This document shows, piece after piece, positions 18,554-26,930 of a stretch of DNA of 64,000 nucleotides (position 1 is the first letter of the stretch; each line of letters opens with the position of its first letter). The stretch is from Arenibacter sp. ARW7G5Y1. GTDB lineage: Bacteria; Bacteroidota; Bacteroidia; Flavobacteriales; Flavobacteriaceae. A program made the translations under genes and the position numbers. Below the pieces are notes generated by a model, which was not told the origin of the DNA, ran no database searches, and worked only from the letters and a program-made list of their open reading frames with translations. The stretch spans positions 258,953 through 322,952 of the forward strand of contig NZ_QJJZ01000005.1 in NCBI RefSeq assembly GCF_003201775.1. The letters run 5' to 3'.

Positions 18554-18949
18554 ATGTTCACAAAGCTTAAATTATCTAAAACAATACTTCTAACAGCTAT
18601 TCTATTAATGGGACTTCAGTTAAATGCCCAAGAGAAAGGCAAAGATAAAAACAAGAAAACCACTTTTGAAGTTAAGGGCAATTGTGGAATGTGCAAATCA
18701 AGAATTGAAAAGGCTTCAATTAAGGTCAAAGGAGTAAAATATGTAAATTGGGATATTCCCTCAAAACAACTTACTTTAATAATGGATGAAAATAAATGCA
18801 CCACCCTTGATGTCAAAAAAGCCATTGCCTTGGTAGGCCATGACACAGATTCCACCAAGGCAGATAGTACTACCTATAACAGCCTACCTCCTTGCTGCAA
18901 ATTCAGGGATCCCAATAGTGTGCACATGGACCATGGCACCAAGCATTAA
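18554..18949 (+). CDS. Exported HMA-domain metal-binding protein
   Basis: This 131-residue protein has a signal peptide (MFTKLKLSKTILLTAILLMG, cleavage after QLNAQ) and one heavy-metal-associated domain at about 36-105. Its GNCGMCKSRIEKA motif carries Cys44 and Cys47 (C-x-x-C). The C-terminal tail adds further possible ligands: a CC pair and HMDHGTKH. HMA proteins of this type bind copper or similar soft metals, and the periplasmic form may act as a chaperone for metal taken up by the receptor encoded just upstream. The shared direction and 39-base gap argue for one operon. Confidence 0.85.
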   Translation: MFTKLKLSKTILLTAILLMGLQLNAQEKGKDKNKKTTFEVKGNCGMCKSRIEKASIKVKGVKYVNWDIPSKQLTLIMDENKCTTLDVKKAIALVGHDTDSTKADSTTYNSLPPCCKFRDPNSVHMDHGTKH

Positions 18950-18970
18950 AAAATTAAAAAATTAAAACAT

Positions 18971-19002
18971 AAAAAAAAGCAACCCATAGGTTGCTTTTTT
19001 TT
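18971..19002. terminator. Bidirectional Rho-independent terminator
   Basis: The stem GCAACC (18979-18984) and GGTTGC (18989-18994) has the loop CATA. It is flanked by eight A on the left and eight T on the right, so it works on both strands. It separates the convergent HMA-protein and tyrosinase genes. Confidence 0.92.
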
Positions 19003-19019
19003 ATGTTAAAACGCTCTTA

Positions 19020-20393
19020 TTATAACTTAACAACCCTTTTAGCCAATAGAATGTCCCCATTGGCATCTACAACCTTGATCACATAGAACCCAGCAGAAAG
19101 ACCGTATAACTTATTAATAATTATATTATCGGTATTTTGAAAAGTCTCCTGCCTGATCAACATCCCCATCATATTATAAACCTCTACACTACAATTGGTG
19201 TTTTTATTAAGGTTAATGGTGATTTTTTCTGTAAAAGGATTAGGATAGGCCTGAATAATAACAGGAGAATCGTCCTTATTATCTTCTTCCCAGACTATAG
19301 GAGTGTTTATATTGGCATCGTAGTCATATGGCTTCTTAAGCCTGGCTACTTCACCCTTTCTTGATTTTCCTGCCAAATTGTTATTTACTTGATCAATAGT
19401 TGCCACAAAATTAGAGCCAGATGCTGCTTCAAAACCTGGCAGCAACCTAACCTCGTTTACGGATTCTATCCTGCAAGTGGTACCATTGGGCACTATAAAA
19501 TTGTTTCCTGCTTCAATAACATACTGATAATAAAAAATTTCTTCGGCCCTATAGGTGTTGCTTACAATATAGTTATTTAAAGGAGCAAGTCCATTAGATC
19601 CGTAAAACACACCTAATGACCTCGTATCCGTAATGTCATTGGGGTTTACCAAAGGTAAGGTTTGCCCTCCAAAAGAATAGGTTCCATCATATCGGAGCAT
19701 AGAAGTGGTCTCAAAAGAAGAGTTTTGATGAATTTCTTCCCAATTATACCAAACCCAATCCACAAAAGTATGGTGGAAATAGAATACCGGATCCCTTGGC
19801 GACAAAGGTGTAGGCATAGCCCCACCAGTCCATACGTGCGCTCCTCTATGCACCGGCCTTCTTTCCAGTTCGTTGGAAAACTCGAAGAAATTCGTCATAG
19901 CGTAGAGATTGGTCACATCCAAAGGTGTTGGCAAAGGCCCATTGCCCCCTAGATTTCTATTCAAACTCCAGTTGGCGTTAAAACTCCCCAGTAACTCCTG
20001 ATCCCACAAGGGAGAAGTCGTGGATTGATCAGTGGAAGTATTCCACCATGCCAAACTAATTTTAGGATTTATGTCCTGTACAGCTTGTTCCATTTCAAAC
20101 ATTTGGCGTCTATGCCATGCCAAAAATATTTCCCGGCTCGGTTCATCTGGAAGGTTAAAGTGTAAATCCCTTCTTGTTGGATCGATGGTATTATCGAAAT
20201 TAAAAAAGTCACTATGAAAATCCGCCAAATCAACAAATAAATCCGGACGTGTCCCATCCCTCAACGCATAAAAGGCATTGACCAACTCTGTTTTTTCATA
20301 ATCCGTCATTTCCTGATAATTCTTTCGAATACTTTGCGCAAATACTGTATTGGCGAAGCATAAAAAAATTAAAATCCTGTAAATGTGTTTCAT
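19020..20393 (-). CDS. Secreted tyrosinase-family copper enzyme with T9SS sorting domain
   Basis: This 457-residue protein has a signal peptide (1-19, ending VFAQ). The type-3 copper domain has putative CuA ligands His60, His78 and His94 (LAWHRRQMFEME). The CuB ligands are His182 and His186 (VHRGAH) and His208 in DPVFYFHHTFVDWVW. The last 80 residues, starting near QAYPNPFTEKITINL and ending with a VVKL strand, form a type A T9SS C-terminal sorting domain. The mature enzyme should therefore be secreted or surface-bound and oxidise phenols. It lies 23 bases after the FN3-repeat protein gene, on the same strand. Confidence 0.9.
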   Translation of the reverse strand: MKHIYRILIFLCFANTVFAQSIRKNYQEMTDYEKTELVNAFYALRDGTRPDLFVDLADFHSDFFNFDNTIDPTRRDLHFNLPDEPSREIFLAWHRRQMFEMEQAVQDINPKISLAWWNTSTDQSTTSPLWDQELLGSFNANWSLNRNLGGNGPLPTPLDVTNLYAMTNFFEFSNELERRPVHRGAHVWTGGAMPTPLSPRDPVFYFHHTFVDWVWYNWEEIHQNSSFETTSMLRYDGTYSFGGQTLPLVNPNDITDTRSLGVFYGSNGLAPLNNYIVSNTYRAEEIFYYQYVIEAGNNFIVPNGTTCRIESVNEVRLLPGFEAASGSNFVATIDQVNNNLAGKSRKGEVARLKKPYDYDANINTPIVWEEDNKDDSPVIIQAYPNPFTEKITINLNKNTNCSVEVYNMMGMLIRQETFQNTDNIIINKLYGLSAGFYVIKVVDANGDILLAKRVVKL

Positions 20394-20416
20394 ATATTGA
20401 TGTGCTAAGACCTATT

Positions 20417-22246
20417 TTATTTATTTTCCTTTATAACCTCTTCCAATTTCTCCAATTTTTGGGCTAATGAGTCAATCCTTCTATTTTCCTCTTCAAGTAA
20501 TTTTATTTTCTTTTCTTGTTGAATGGTATACAAGGTAAGCTCTTCGATCTTCCTCAACAATTTAGCATTCATTTGTCCTATTTCAATACCATTTTCTTCA
20601 ACTTCGGAAGCACTAGGCATGTTCAACAAATATCCCTGCTCCAAAATATGATCTTCCACTTCTTGAAGTGAAGGCAGATTGTAGGTTTTTTCAAAAACAT
20701 AATCGGGCCAGTTAACCTGTAATTTCACATTCACTTCCTCAGCGACCACGCTGCCCGCCACCGCAAGTCGATATCCTTGGGTATTAGTTGTTCCAATACC
20801 CACATTTCTATTCGCAAACAAATCCCTGGCTGTCCAATCAACTGTTTCGAGGTTGGAATTGGCAGAAGTATAATCTATCTCCCCACCACCATCTATGGTT
20901 GTAACATTGGCCGTATTACTAGCTGCGGATACATTTCCAGCAGCATCCCTTGCAATTACCGTAAAGGCATATGAAGTATTTTGCGCAAGTCCCGTTACAT
21001 TAAATATCGTTTCCCCATCGGTAGTACCCACATTATTCCCATCTTGTAAAATAGTATATTGCGCAACCCCTACATTATCCGTTGAAGCCGTCCAAGTCAA
21101 ATTCGTCGAATTAGTGGTAGTACCATTGGCCTCTAAATTTGTTGGAGCCGTAGGTGATTGATTATCAGCTGCCTCCAAAGTAGTTACGTTGGCCGTATTA
21201 CTGGCGGCGGACACATTTCCTGCAGCATCCCTAGCCGTTACCGTAAATGCATAGGACGTATTCTGGGTGAGCCCCTCTACGTTAAATGTATTAGCTCCAC
21301 TGGTAGTACCAACAAGATTTCCTCCTTCCAAAATGGAATACTCAGTTACCCCTACATTGTCTGTCGAGGCAGTCCATGATAGGGTGGTTGTAGTGGTTGT
21401 AGTTCCTGTTGCTGCCAGATTTGTTGGTGCCGTAGGTGCCTGATTGTCTACTGCGGTCAGCGTGGTTACATTGGCGGTATTACTGGCTGCGGATACATTA
21501 CCTGCAGCATCCCTTGCGGTTACCGTAAACGCATAGGACGTATTCTGGTCGAGTCCCTCTACGTTAAATGTAGTAGCTCCAGTGGTAGTACCAATAACGT
21601 TCCCTCCTTCCAATATGGAATACTCTGTAACCCCAACATTGTCCGTCGAAGCGTTCCATGACAGGTTGGTTGAAGTAGTGGTGGTACCATTAGCCGTTAA
21701 ATTTGATGGAGCTGTTGGACTTTGATCATCAACTACGGCACCGGCAGGTAGTATGGATACATTATCTACTAAAATAGTATTGCCCGCGGTAAACCTGGAT
21801 GCATAATTACTAGTATATATTCTAATCATTGGATTGGCAGAAGTAGCCGTAACATTAAACACATATTCGGACCATTCAGTGCCAACAATAGGTGTCGTTT
21901 CAAATCCGGAAAGTCCCGACCAAACGGCAAAGGCTCCCGTAGTATTATTATTGACGCGAGGACCAAATTTAGCCCAAATTCTAATCGTATAATCCTGTCC
22001 AACAACCGCGTCAAAATTATAATCCAAGGTTCGACCACCATTGGCCGTTGAAACTACCACAAAGGAGAAGTTTCCGGATTGGGTATCAGTCCCGTCCACT
22101 GTTAAGGTAGCCTGTCCCGACCAACCAGCAGTACTATTGGATTCATTTGCCACCGAAACAGCATTTGCTTGTGTATGTAAGTCCTGTGCTACTAAACCTA
22201 CGCTAAGAAAAAACAATAGTAAAAAAAGTAATTTTTTTGATTCCAT
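20417..22246 (-). CDS. Exported multi-domain surface protein: CBM-like domain, three FN3 repeats, fibre-type C-terminus
   Basis: This 609-residue protein has a signal peptide at 1-20 and a jelly-roll CBM4/9-like domain at about 25-166. Three FN3 domains lie at about 173-263, 267-357 and 361-451, with an exact spacing of 94 residues. One RNVGIGTTNTQGYRLAVAG unit lies at about 480-498. The C-terminal module contains WPDYVFEKTYNLPSLQEVE and KIEELTLYTIQQEKKIKLL, ending in a coiled coil (565-609). The same C-terminal module is found in the 23312 gene. Function is unknown; glycan binding and trimerisation are plausible. No T9SS sorting domain is seen. Confidence 0.82.
   Translation of the reverse strand: MESKKLLFLLLFFLSVGLVAQDLHTQANAVSVANESNSTAGWSGQATLTVDGTDTQSGNFSFVVVSTANGGRTLDYNFDAVVGQDYTIRIWAKFGPRVNNNTTGAFAVWSGLSGFETTPIVGTEWSEYVFNVTATSANPMIRIYTSNYASRFTAGNTILVDNVSILPAGAVVDDQSPTAPSNLTANGTTTTSTNLSWNASTDNVGVTEYSILEGGNVIGTTTGATTFNVEGLDQNTSYAFTVTARDAAGNVSAASNTANVTTLTAVDNQAPTAPTNLAATGTTTTTTTLSWTASTDNVGVTEYSILEGGNLVGTTSGANTFNVEGLTQNTSYAFTVTARDAAGNVSAASNTANVTTLEAADNQSPTAPTNLEANGTTTNSTNLTWTASTDNVGVAQYTILQDGNNVGTTDGETIFNVTGLAQNTSYAFTVIARDAAGNVSAASNTANVTTIDGGGEIDYTSANSNLETVDWTARDLFANRNVGIGTTNTQGYRLAVAGSVVAEEVNVKLQVNWPDYVFEKTYNLPSLQEVEDHILEQGYLLNMPSASEVEENGIEIGQMNAKLLRKIEELTLYTIQQEKKIKLLEEENRRIDSLAQKLEKLEEVIKENK
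20894..21730 (-). repeat. Three 282-bp direct repeats encoding FN3 domains
   Basis: Three tandem copies with a 94-codon period lie inside the surface-protein gene. Copies one and two (21230-21730) are strongly alike at DNA level, including synonymous positions. This suggests recent duplication or gene conversion. Copy three is more divergent. Confidence 0.8.
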
Positions 22247-22671
22247 AAATTTATCTATAAACAGTTTAAAATAATATGACCTTTTGGGAGGAAATTTTTG
22301 TTAAAATTATAATAAATCAAGCCTTGTTAAAAGAATAATCTATGAACTGCACTTAAATGGGTATAAATGGCAAAAAAAAACTTCCAAACCCTTGAAATAA
22401 AGTGAAGTTTAAACGATTAAAAAAGGTTGTATTTAAAATGTCAAATTAAGAATAGATATATTATAGGTATAGATGGGGCAATGCATGTCCTTTAAAAATA
22501 TTAAAATCACATGCTTTTCCTTTCAATAAAAATGTAAACCCATATTCCTACAATGGATAATACATTACTTTTGTCGATTATATACATTCTTTTGGCTAAA
22601 GTTCGCCAAATTAACAGTCCCTATTTGTAACTTTAGGCCTTTAATCAATGTTATACCTTATTTTTTTAAAT
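22247..22671. other. Divergent intergenic region between two surface-protein operons
   Basis: This 425-bp AT-rich region must hold promoters for the FN3-protein/tyrosinase transcript (-) and the lipoprotein/fibre transcript (+). TACTTTTG at 22566-22573 matches TAnnTTTG for the plus direction, but no well-spaced TTG box is seen upstream. No clear box was found for the minus direction. Confidence 0.35.
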
Positions 22672-23277
22672 ATGCGCAACACTAGGTTTTTCAAATTTGT
22701 ATTTATGCTGATTCTTTTTACCGGCTTTACTGGTTGCAGTCCTGAAGATGGCACAGACGGTCTTAACGGCACCAACGGTATTGATGGCGCCGACGGAAGC
22801 AATGGATACAATGGACTGATCAAAACACTTGTAGAACAGCCAGGAGCGAATTGTTCCAATGGGGGATTCAGTGTTCAATCGGGTTTGGATATCAATGACA
22901 ATGGTACTTTGGACACCAATGAAGTAAGCAGTACGGAATATTTGTGTAATGGGGACAATGCTGATTTTAATTATCAGTCCTATGTTACATTACTTAGTCA
23001 ATCAGGAACTGAAAATCCAAGTTCGAACGTTCTGGAAAATACTTTGGAATTAAACATTGATTGGGTCAGGGAATCCCAGGGTAAATATGTGGGCACACTT
23101 GACAAAACAATAACCATAGGAAAAACCGTTATTTTCTACACCACTCCAACAACCCATACAGGGGTAAGGGGGGAAATAATTGGGGACAACCAGGTAAGAA
23201 TAGAGTTACAAAACGGCATAAATGCATTTATGGATAATTTCACCAATTTATCCTTTGAATTAAGACAATATGAATAA
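22672..23277 (+). CDS. Lipoprotein with collagen-like repeats and DUF7151 domain
   Basis: I start at ATG 22672 (201 aa), directly before the signal sequence MRNTRFFKFVFMLILF. The frame extends to ATG 22648, but that adds hydrophobic residues ahead of the n-region. The lipobox is FTGC. Gly-x-x triplets (GTDGLNGTNGIDGADG and on) follow at about 26-45. Next comes the segment LVEQPGANCSNGGFSVQSGL ... EYLCNG, which is the DUF7151 pattern with two Cys. The C-terminal 100 residues are beta-rich and unassigned. It is probably surface or periplasmic. The next protein's extended frame overlaps its stop, so the two may be coupled. Confidence 0.78.
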   Translation: MRNTRFFKFVFMLILFTGFTGCSPEDGTDGLNGTNGIDGADGSNGYNGLIKTLVEQPGANCSNGGFSVQSGLDINDNGTLDTNEVSSTEYLCNGDNADFNYQSYVTLLSQSGTENPSSNVLENTLELNIDWVRESQGKYVGTLDKTITIGKTVIFYTTPTTHTGVRGEIIGDNQVRIELQNGINAFMDNFTNLSFELRQYE

Positions 23278-23311
23278 TCCTGTTAGGATCGGTTTTTACA
23301 ATAACACAATC

Positions 23312-24670
23312 ATGAAAAAAACACACATTGCACTCATAGCAGCATTCTTTTCCATCCTTTTCGGATATAGCCAAGGAAACTACTACCCAGCTTCGGGAAA
23401 TGTAGGCATTGGCACACTGTCACCAAATTATAGCCTTGAAGTGGTTGGTTCTTTTAGTGCTTCTGAAATTTTTGTAAACGGAACAGAGTTTATAAGCTCC
23501 CCATGGAGTCTTAACGGTGCAAATACATTTTACAATTCTGGCAGGGTAGGCATAGGGACAAACAATCCAGGTTATGCCTTGGATGTTGCCGGAACCGTAA
23601 ACGCTACCAATTTATTGATCAATGGCACGCCACTTCCCGGTTCAACATGGTCCCTTAATGGTACAAACGCATTTTATAATGCCGGCCGGGTTGGAATCGG
23701 GACCAACACACCTAATTTTGAACTGGATGTTGCAGGCACTATAAATGCTACAAATTTATTGGTCAATGGGGCGCCACTTCCCGGTTCTCCATGGTCCCTT
23801 AATGGTACAAGCGCATTCTATAACGCCGGCCGTGTTGGAATCGGGACCAACACACCTAATTTTGCACTGGATGTTGCAGGCACTGTAAATGCTACAAATC
23901 TATTGATCAATGGGGCTGCAATTCCTAGTTCACCTTGGTCCGTTGCAGGCAATGAAACTTTCTACAATATCGGTAATGTTGGGATAGGCAACAATAATCC
24001 TAATTTTGAACTGGATGTTACAGGTACTATAAATGCCAGTGAACTGAGAGTCAATGGAGCTCTTTTGCCCAGTTCCCCATGGACAGTGAACGGATCCAAT
24101 ACCTATATTATAAATGACAATGTAGGAATAGGCACCTCAAGTCCCGATTACAAATTGGATGTTGATGGAACCATCAACGCTACCAATGTATTGATCAATG
24201 GAGCTGCTCTACCAAGTTCGGTATGGACCACCTCGGGTTCCGATATTTTGTACAATACAGGAGGAGTAGGTATAGGCACCGTAAGTGTCCCTAACGGGTA
24301 TCAATTGGCCATTGCAGGGGATGTCATCACCGAAGGGGTTACAGTTAAATTGCAAAGCAGTGGTTGGCCAGATTTTGTTTTTACAAATAGCTACGAACTT
24401 CCCTCTTTAAAGAAAGTTGAAAGTTTCATAGAAGAAAATGGCCATTTGGAAAATATTCCAAGTGCCGTTGAAGTCGGGGACAAAGGTGTGGAATTGGGAA
24501 ATATAAGCTCTAAATTACTTCAAAAAATTGAAGAACTTACCTTGTATACCATTCAACAACAAAAGGAAATAGAGGAACTAAAGTCTTTCAACACCGAACT
24601 TATCAAGGAATACAAAACACTACTGTTGCAATTGGAGCCCAGAATCAGTGAATTGGAAAAAAAACAATAA
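23312..24670 (+). CDS. Exported fibre-like protein with 48-residue GIGT repeats and coiled-coil C-terminus
   Basis: The 452-residue form starts at ATG 23312 before the signal peptide MKKTHIALIAAFFSILFGYS. The frame opens 14 codons earlier, overlapping the lipoprotein stop. After an initial partial repeat, five complete 48-residue repeats occupy about 63-302. Each has SPWSLNG, FYN.GRVGIGTN.P, LDVAGT.NATNLLING and a proline-ending turn; a degenerate sixth follows. The C-terminal module (about 330-452) has WPDFVFTNSYELPSLKKVE and KIEELTLYTIQQQKEIEEL, ending in a coiled coil. Such architecture resembles phage-tail-like trimeric fibres and surface proteins of Bacteroidota. Its function is unknown. 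Confidence 0.8.
   Translation: MKKTHIALIAAFFSILFGYSQGNYYPASGNVGIGTLSPNYSLEVVGSFSASEIFVNGTEFISSPWSLNGANTFYNSGRVGIGTNNPGYALDVAGTVNATNLLINGTPLPGSTWSLNGTNAFYNAGRVGIGTNTPNFELDVAGTINATNLLVNGAPLPGSPWSLNGTSAFYNAGRVGIGTNTPNFALDVAGTVNATNLLINGAAIPSSPWSVAGNETFYNIGNVGIGNNNPNFELDVTGTINASELRVNGALLPSSPWTVNGSNTYIINDNVGIGTSSPDYKLDVDGTINATNVLINGAALPSSVWTTSGSDILYNTGGVGIGTVSVPNGYQLAIAGDVITEGVTVKLQSSGWPDFVFTNSYELPSLKKVESFIEENGHLENIPSAVEVGDKGVELGNISSKLLQKIEELTLYTIQQQKEIEELKSFNTELIKEYKTLLLQLEPRISELEKKQ
23498..24217 (+). repeat. Five tandem 144-bp coding repeats
   Basis: Five in-frame copies of exactly 48 codons lie in the fibre-like gene. Copies 2 and 3 (23642-23929) share long identical DNA stretches, while copies 4 and 5 are more divergent. 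The exact length conservation implies a structural repeat unit. Confidence 0.85.
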
Positions 24671-25482
24671 AAGAAAGATAAATACTCCACAAGTATTGGA
24701 TACCTAACCGAATCTCACATTAGGAGGAGTCATGTCTATTTTATTTATTACGGGAAACAAAAAAATAGTTGGTTGCATCCATTTAATTCAAAAAGCAACC
24801 TTATACCCAATTCTCTTCTAAAAAACGAGTTTCCACTTTGAACGTGCTGGAACGGAAGAACCAATATTATGGTAAACCCGAACCCAACAAGTGTTTTATT
24901 TAAACCCTTATTTTCATGTATCGGTACTTTCCCTACTTAAAGACAAGGGTTCATTATATATCGTTAGAATCATATTTAATGGAAAAGAACCGATAAAAAC
25001 TACTCCAAAAAAGGGCTAAGGGACAAGTGGTTTCAATATTTGAAGATTCAAAAAAATTATCGACTCTTAACAAATATCGACTCTATTTTTTGGTATCTTT
25101 ATCTGTAATGCGATTCATTCCAATCAAAAAAAATACAAATCAATAGTACTGCTATATGGTTGTGGGATTATAATATTTAAAGGATAGTTACAGGATTCGT
25201 CACAACTTTGAAATGGCAACCTCTATTTATTACCAATATAACCTTATAAATAGAATAAGAAATAATTACATGTTACCGTATTGATTTTGCACATAAAGCA
25301 AGTTTTTTCGATTTCATTATTATGGAAATCAAAGTATTAAAAACTTAATGGGATAATTAATTGGCGTTAATAGACTTATCAAAGTTTTTATGCGTTAAAT
25401 ATAGACCAGCACATTTAAGTACTATGAAATTTGTGCAAAAACTCTTTTTTTCGTAAATTGAACATAATAACCCCCCTATTGT
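24671..25482. other. Intergenic region of about 810 bp
   Basis: No long open frame was found. A 29-codon frame at 24732-24821 follows a perfect AGGAGG (24722-24727) but has no family character. A 10-bp direct repeat TATCGACTCT occurs at 25058-25067 and 25075-25084, 17 bases apart. The rest is AT-rich sequence without recognised features. Confidence 0.4.
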
Positions 25483-26577
25483 ATGGCTGTAGTACTATTT
25501 GAGACTGTCATAAAAAATTTGGCTCTTCAGGTCTATCCTCTTACGACCCAAAGTAACCTTGAAAAGTATAAGTCCCTATTAAAGCAATTTCCGAAAAACC
25601 CAATGTACAACATAGAATTGTTGTTGTCTAGCAAAAACGAGCATGAAGAGTTAAAGTATTTTGTTTTGATGAAAAACAATACTCCTGTGGTGCTTATGCC
25701 TTTTTGGTTTAGAAAAGTCATTTTTGAAGGGAACGAAACTGGTTATAGTGATATAAGCTCACCATATGGCTATAGCGGGCCGTTATACGCCGATAACATT
25801 GACAGTGATATTCCTTCTATATTCTGGCAAGAAGTTGATATATGGTATAAAGAAAACAAGGTGGTCTCTGAATTTATCAGATTCAACATGCAAAAGAACT
25901 GGATACATTATACGGGGCAAATTAAACCTACCTTGAATAACGTCCGGGGCAAAATACTTCCAGCCGAAGAACAGTGGAACAACTTTAAACCCAAGGTTAG
26001 AAACAATTACAGAAAATCGGTTAAGTCCGGTCTGACCAGTATCATTTACCACGATAATATTAATGCTGAAGTCATAGAACAATTTCACGATATTTATACC
26101 CGTACTATGAAACGTACAAAGGCAAGTTCTTTGTATTTCTATGATTTGAAATATTTCAAGGATCTCATTTTCAATAACCCTTCAACCTGTGCCATAATAA
26201 TAGTTTATAAGGATAAAACCCCTATTTCTGCGGAGCTACTTCTCTTATCGGACACTACCATAAATTCATTTTTGGGAGGTACGGACGACAAATACTTTGA
26301 TACGCGCCCAAATGATTTCCTAAAATTGGAAGTACTTAAATGGGCAAGGGAAAAAGGGTTTACTTATTATTTTCTAGGAGGAGGAAGAGAAAACAATGAT
26401 AGCCTATACCATTACAAAAAGGATTTCTTCCCTTTGGATGAAGACACTATATTTTATACCGGCAGAAAAATAATTGACAAGGAGGGGTATAACATTTTAG
26501 TATCCAACAACCCATATTGTGTAGGTTGTACTTTTGGAAATTATTTTCCTCTATACAGGTGTAATCAAATCTGCTAA
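25483..26577 (+). CDS. FemAB/GNAT-fold acyltransferase-like protein
   Basis: This 364-residue soluble protein has the duplicated-GNAT organisation of FemAB-like proteins. A KVRNNYRKSVKSGLTSIIYH segment lies near 168-187. A C-terminal GNAT domain of the PF13480 kind follows, with a SAELLLLSDTTINSFLGGTD strand, DFLKLEVLKWAREKGFTYYF and LGGGRENNDSLYHYKKDFF. Relatives transfer amino-acyl or acyl groups during cell-wall or exopolysaccharide formation. There is no signal peptide, so it acts in the cytosol. It stands alone between long intergenic stretches, so no partner suggests the substrate. Confidence 0.75.
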   Translation: MAVVLFETVIKNLALQVYPLTTQSNLEKYKSLLKQFPKNPMYNIELLLSSKNEHEELKYFVLMKNNTPVVLMPFWFRKVIFEGNETGYSDISSPYGYSGPLYADNIDSDIPSIFWQEVDIWYKENKVVSEFIRFNMQKNWIHYTGQIKPTLNNVRGKILPAEEQWNNFKPKVRNNYRKSVKSGLTSIIYHDNINAEVIEQFHDIYTRTMKRTKASSLYFYDLKYFKDLIFNNPSTCAIIIVYKDKTPISAELLLLSDTTINSFLGGTDDKYFDTRPNDFLKLEVLKWAREKGFTYYFLGGGRENNDSLYHYKKDFFPLDEDTIFYTGRKIIDKEGYNILVSNNPYCVGCTFGNYFPLYRCNQIC

Positions 26578-26875
26578 ATGTGACCTGGACCATCAAAAAG
26601 GGTTTCCAATACCAAATTATTACTCCACTTACATAATCTTCAACCCCATAATTAACGAGTCTGTGCTTACAAATTATTTATAGGACCCTTATATCAAAGT
26701 GATGCCCTAATATATAAAAACACACTGGCCCTAAATAGGCGTATCTGCAAATGGGTATTGCCATAGATTATATTTTATTGATTCAATATGATTTAAATTA
26801 TCCTTCCCCTCCCTGGGTTCGGAAAGAATTACTATACAGTTTGAAACTATTTCATTTTGAAAAACTGCTCCCTAT
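26578..26875. other. Intergenic stretch with no gene seen
   Basis: This is AT-rich DNA after the FemAB-like gene. A 62-codon frame starting at 26751 runs through the following terminator and into the OmpA gene end, so it is judged spurious. Nothing else is recognisable. Confidence 0.4.
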
Positions 26876-26910
26876 AAAAAATGCCCATTGCGTTAGCAAT
26901 GGGCATTTTT
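26876..26910. terminator. Bidirectional Rho-independent terminator
   Basis: AAAAATGCCCATTGC is perfectly inverted as GCAATGGGCATTTTT around the loop GTTA (26892-26895). U-tracts exist in both directions. It lies between the convergent FemAB-like and OmpA genes. Confidence 0.9.
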
Positions 26911-26930
26911 CTTATAAATATTCTTTGAGT

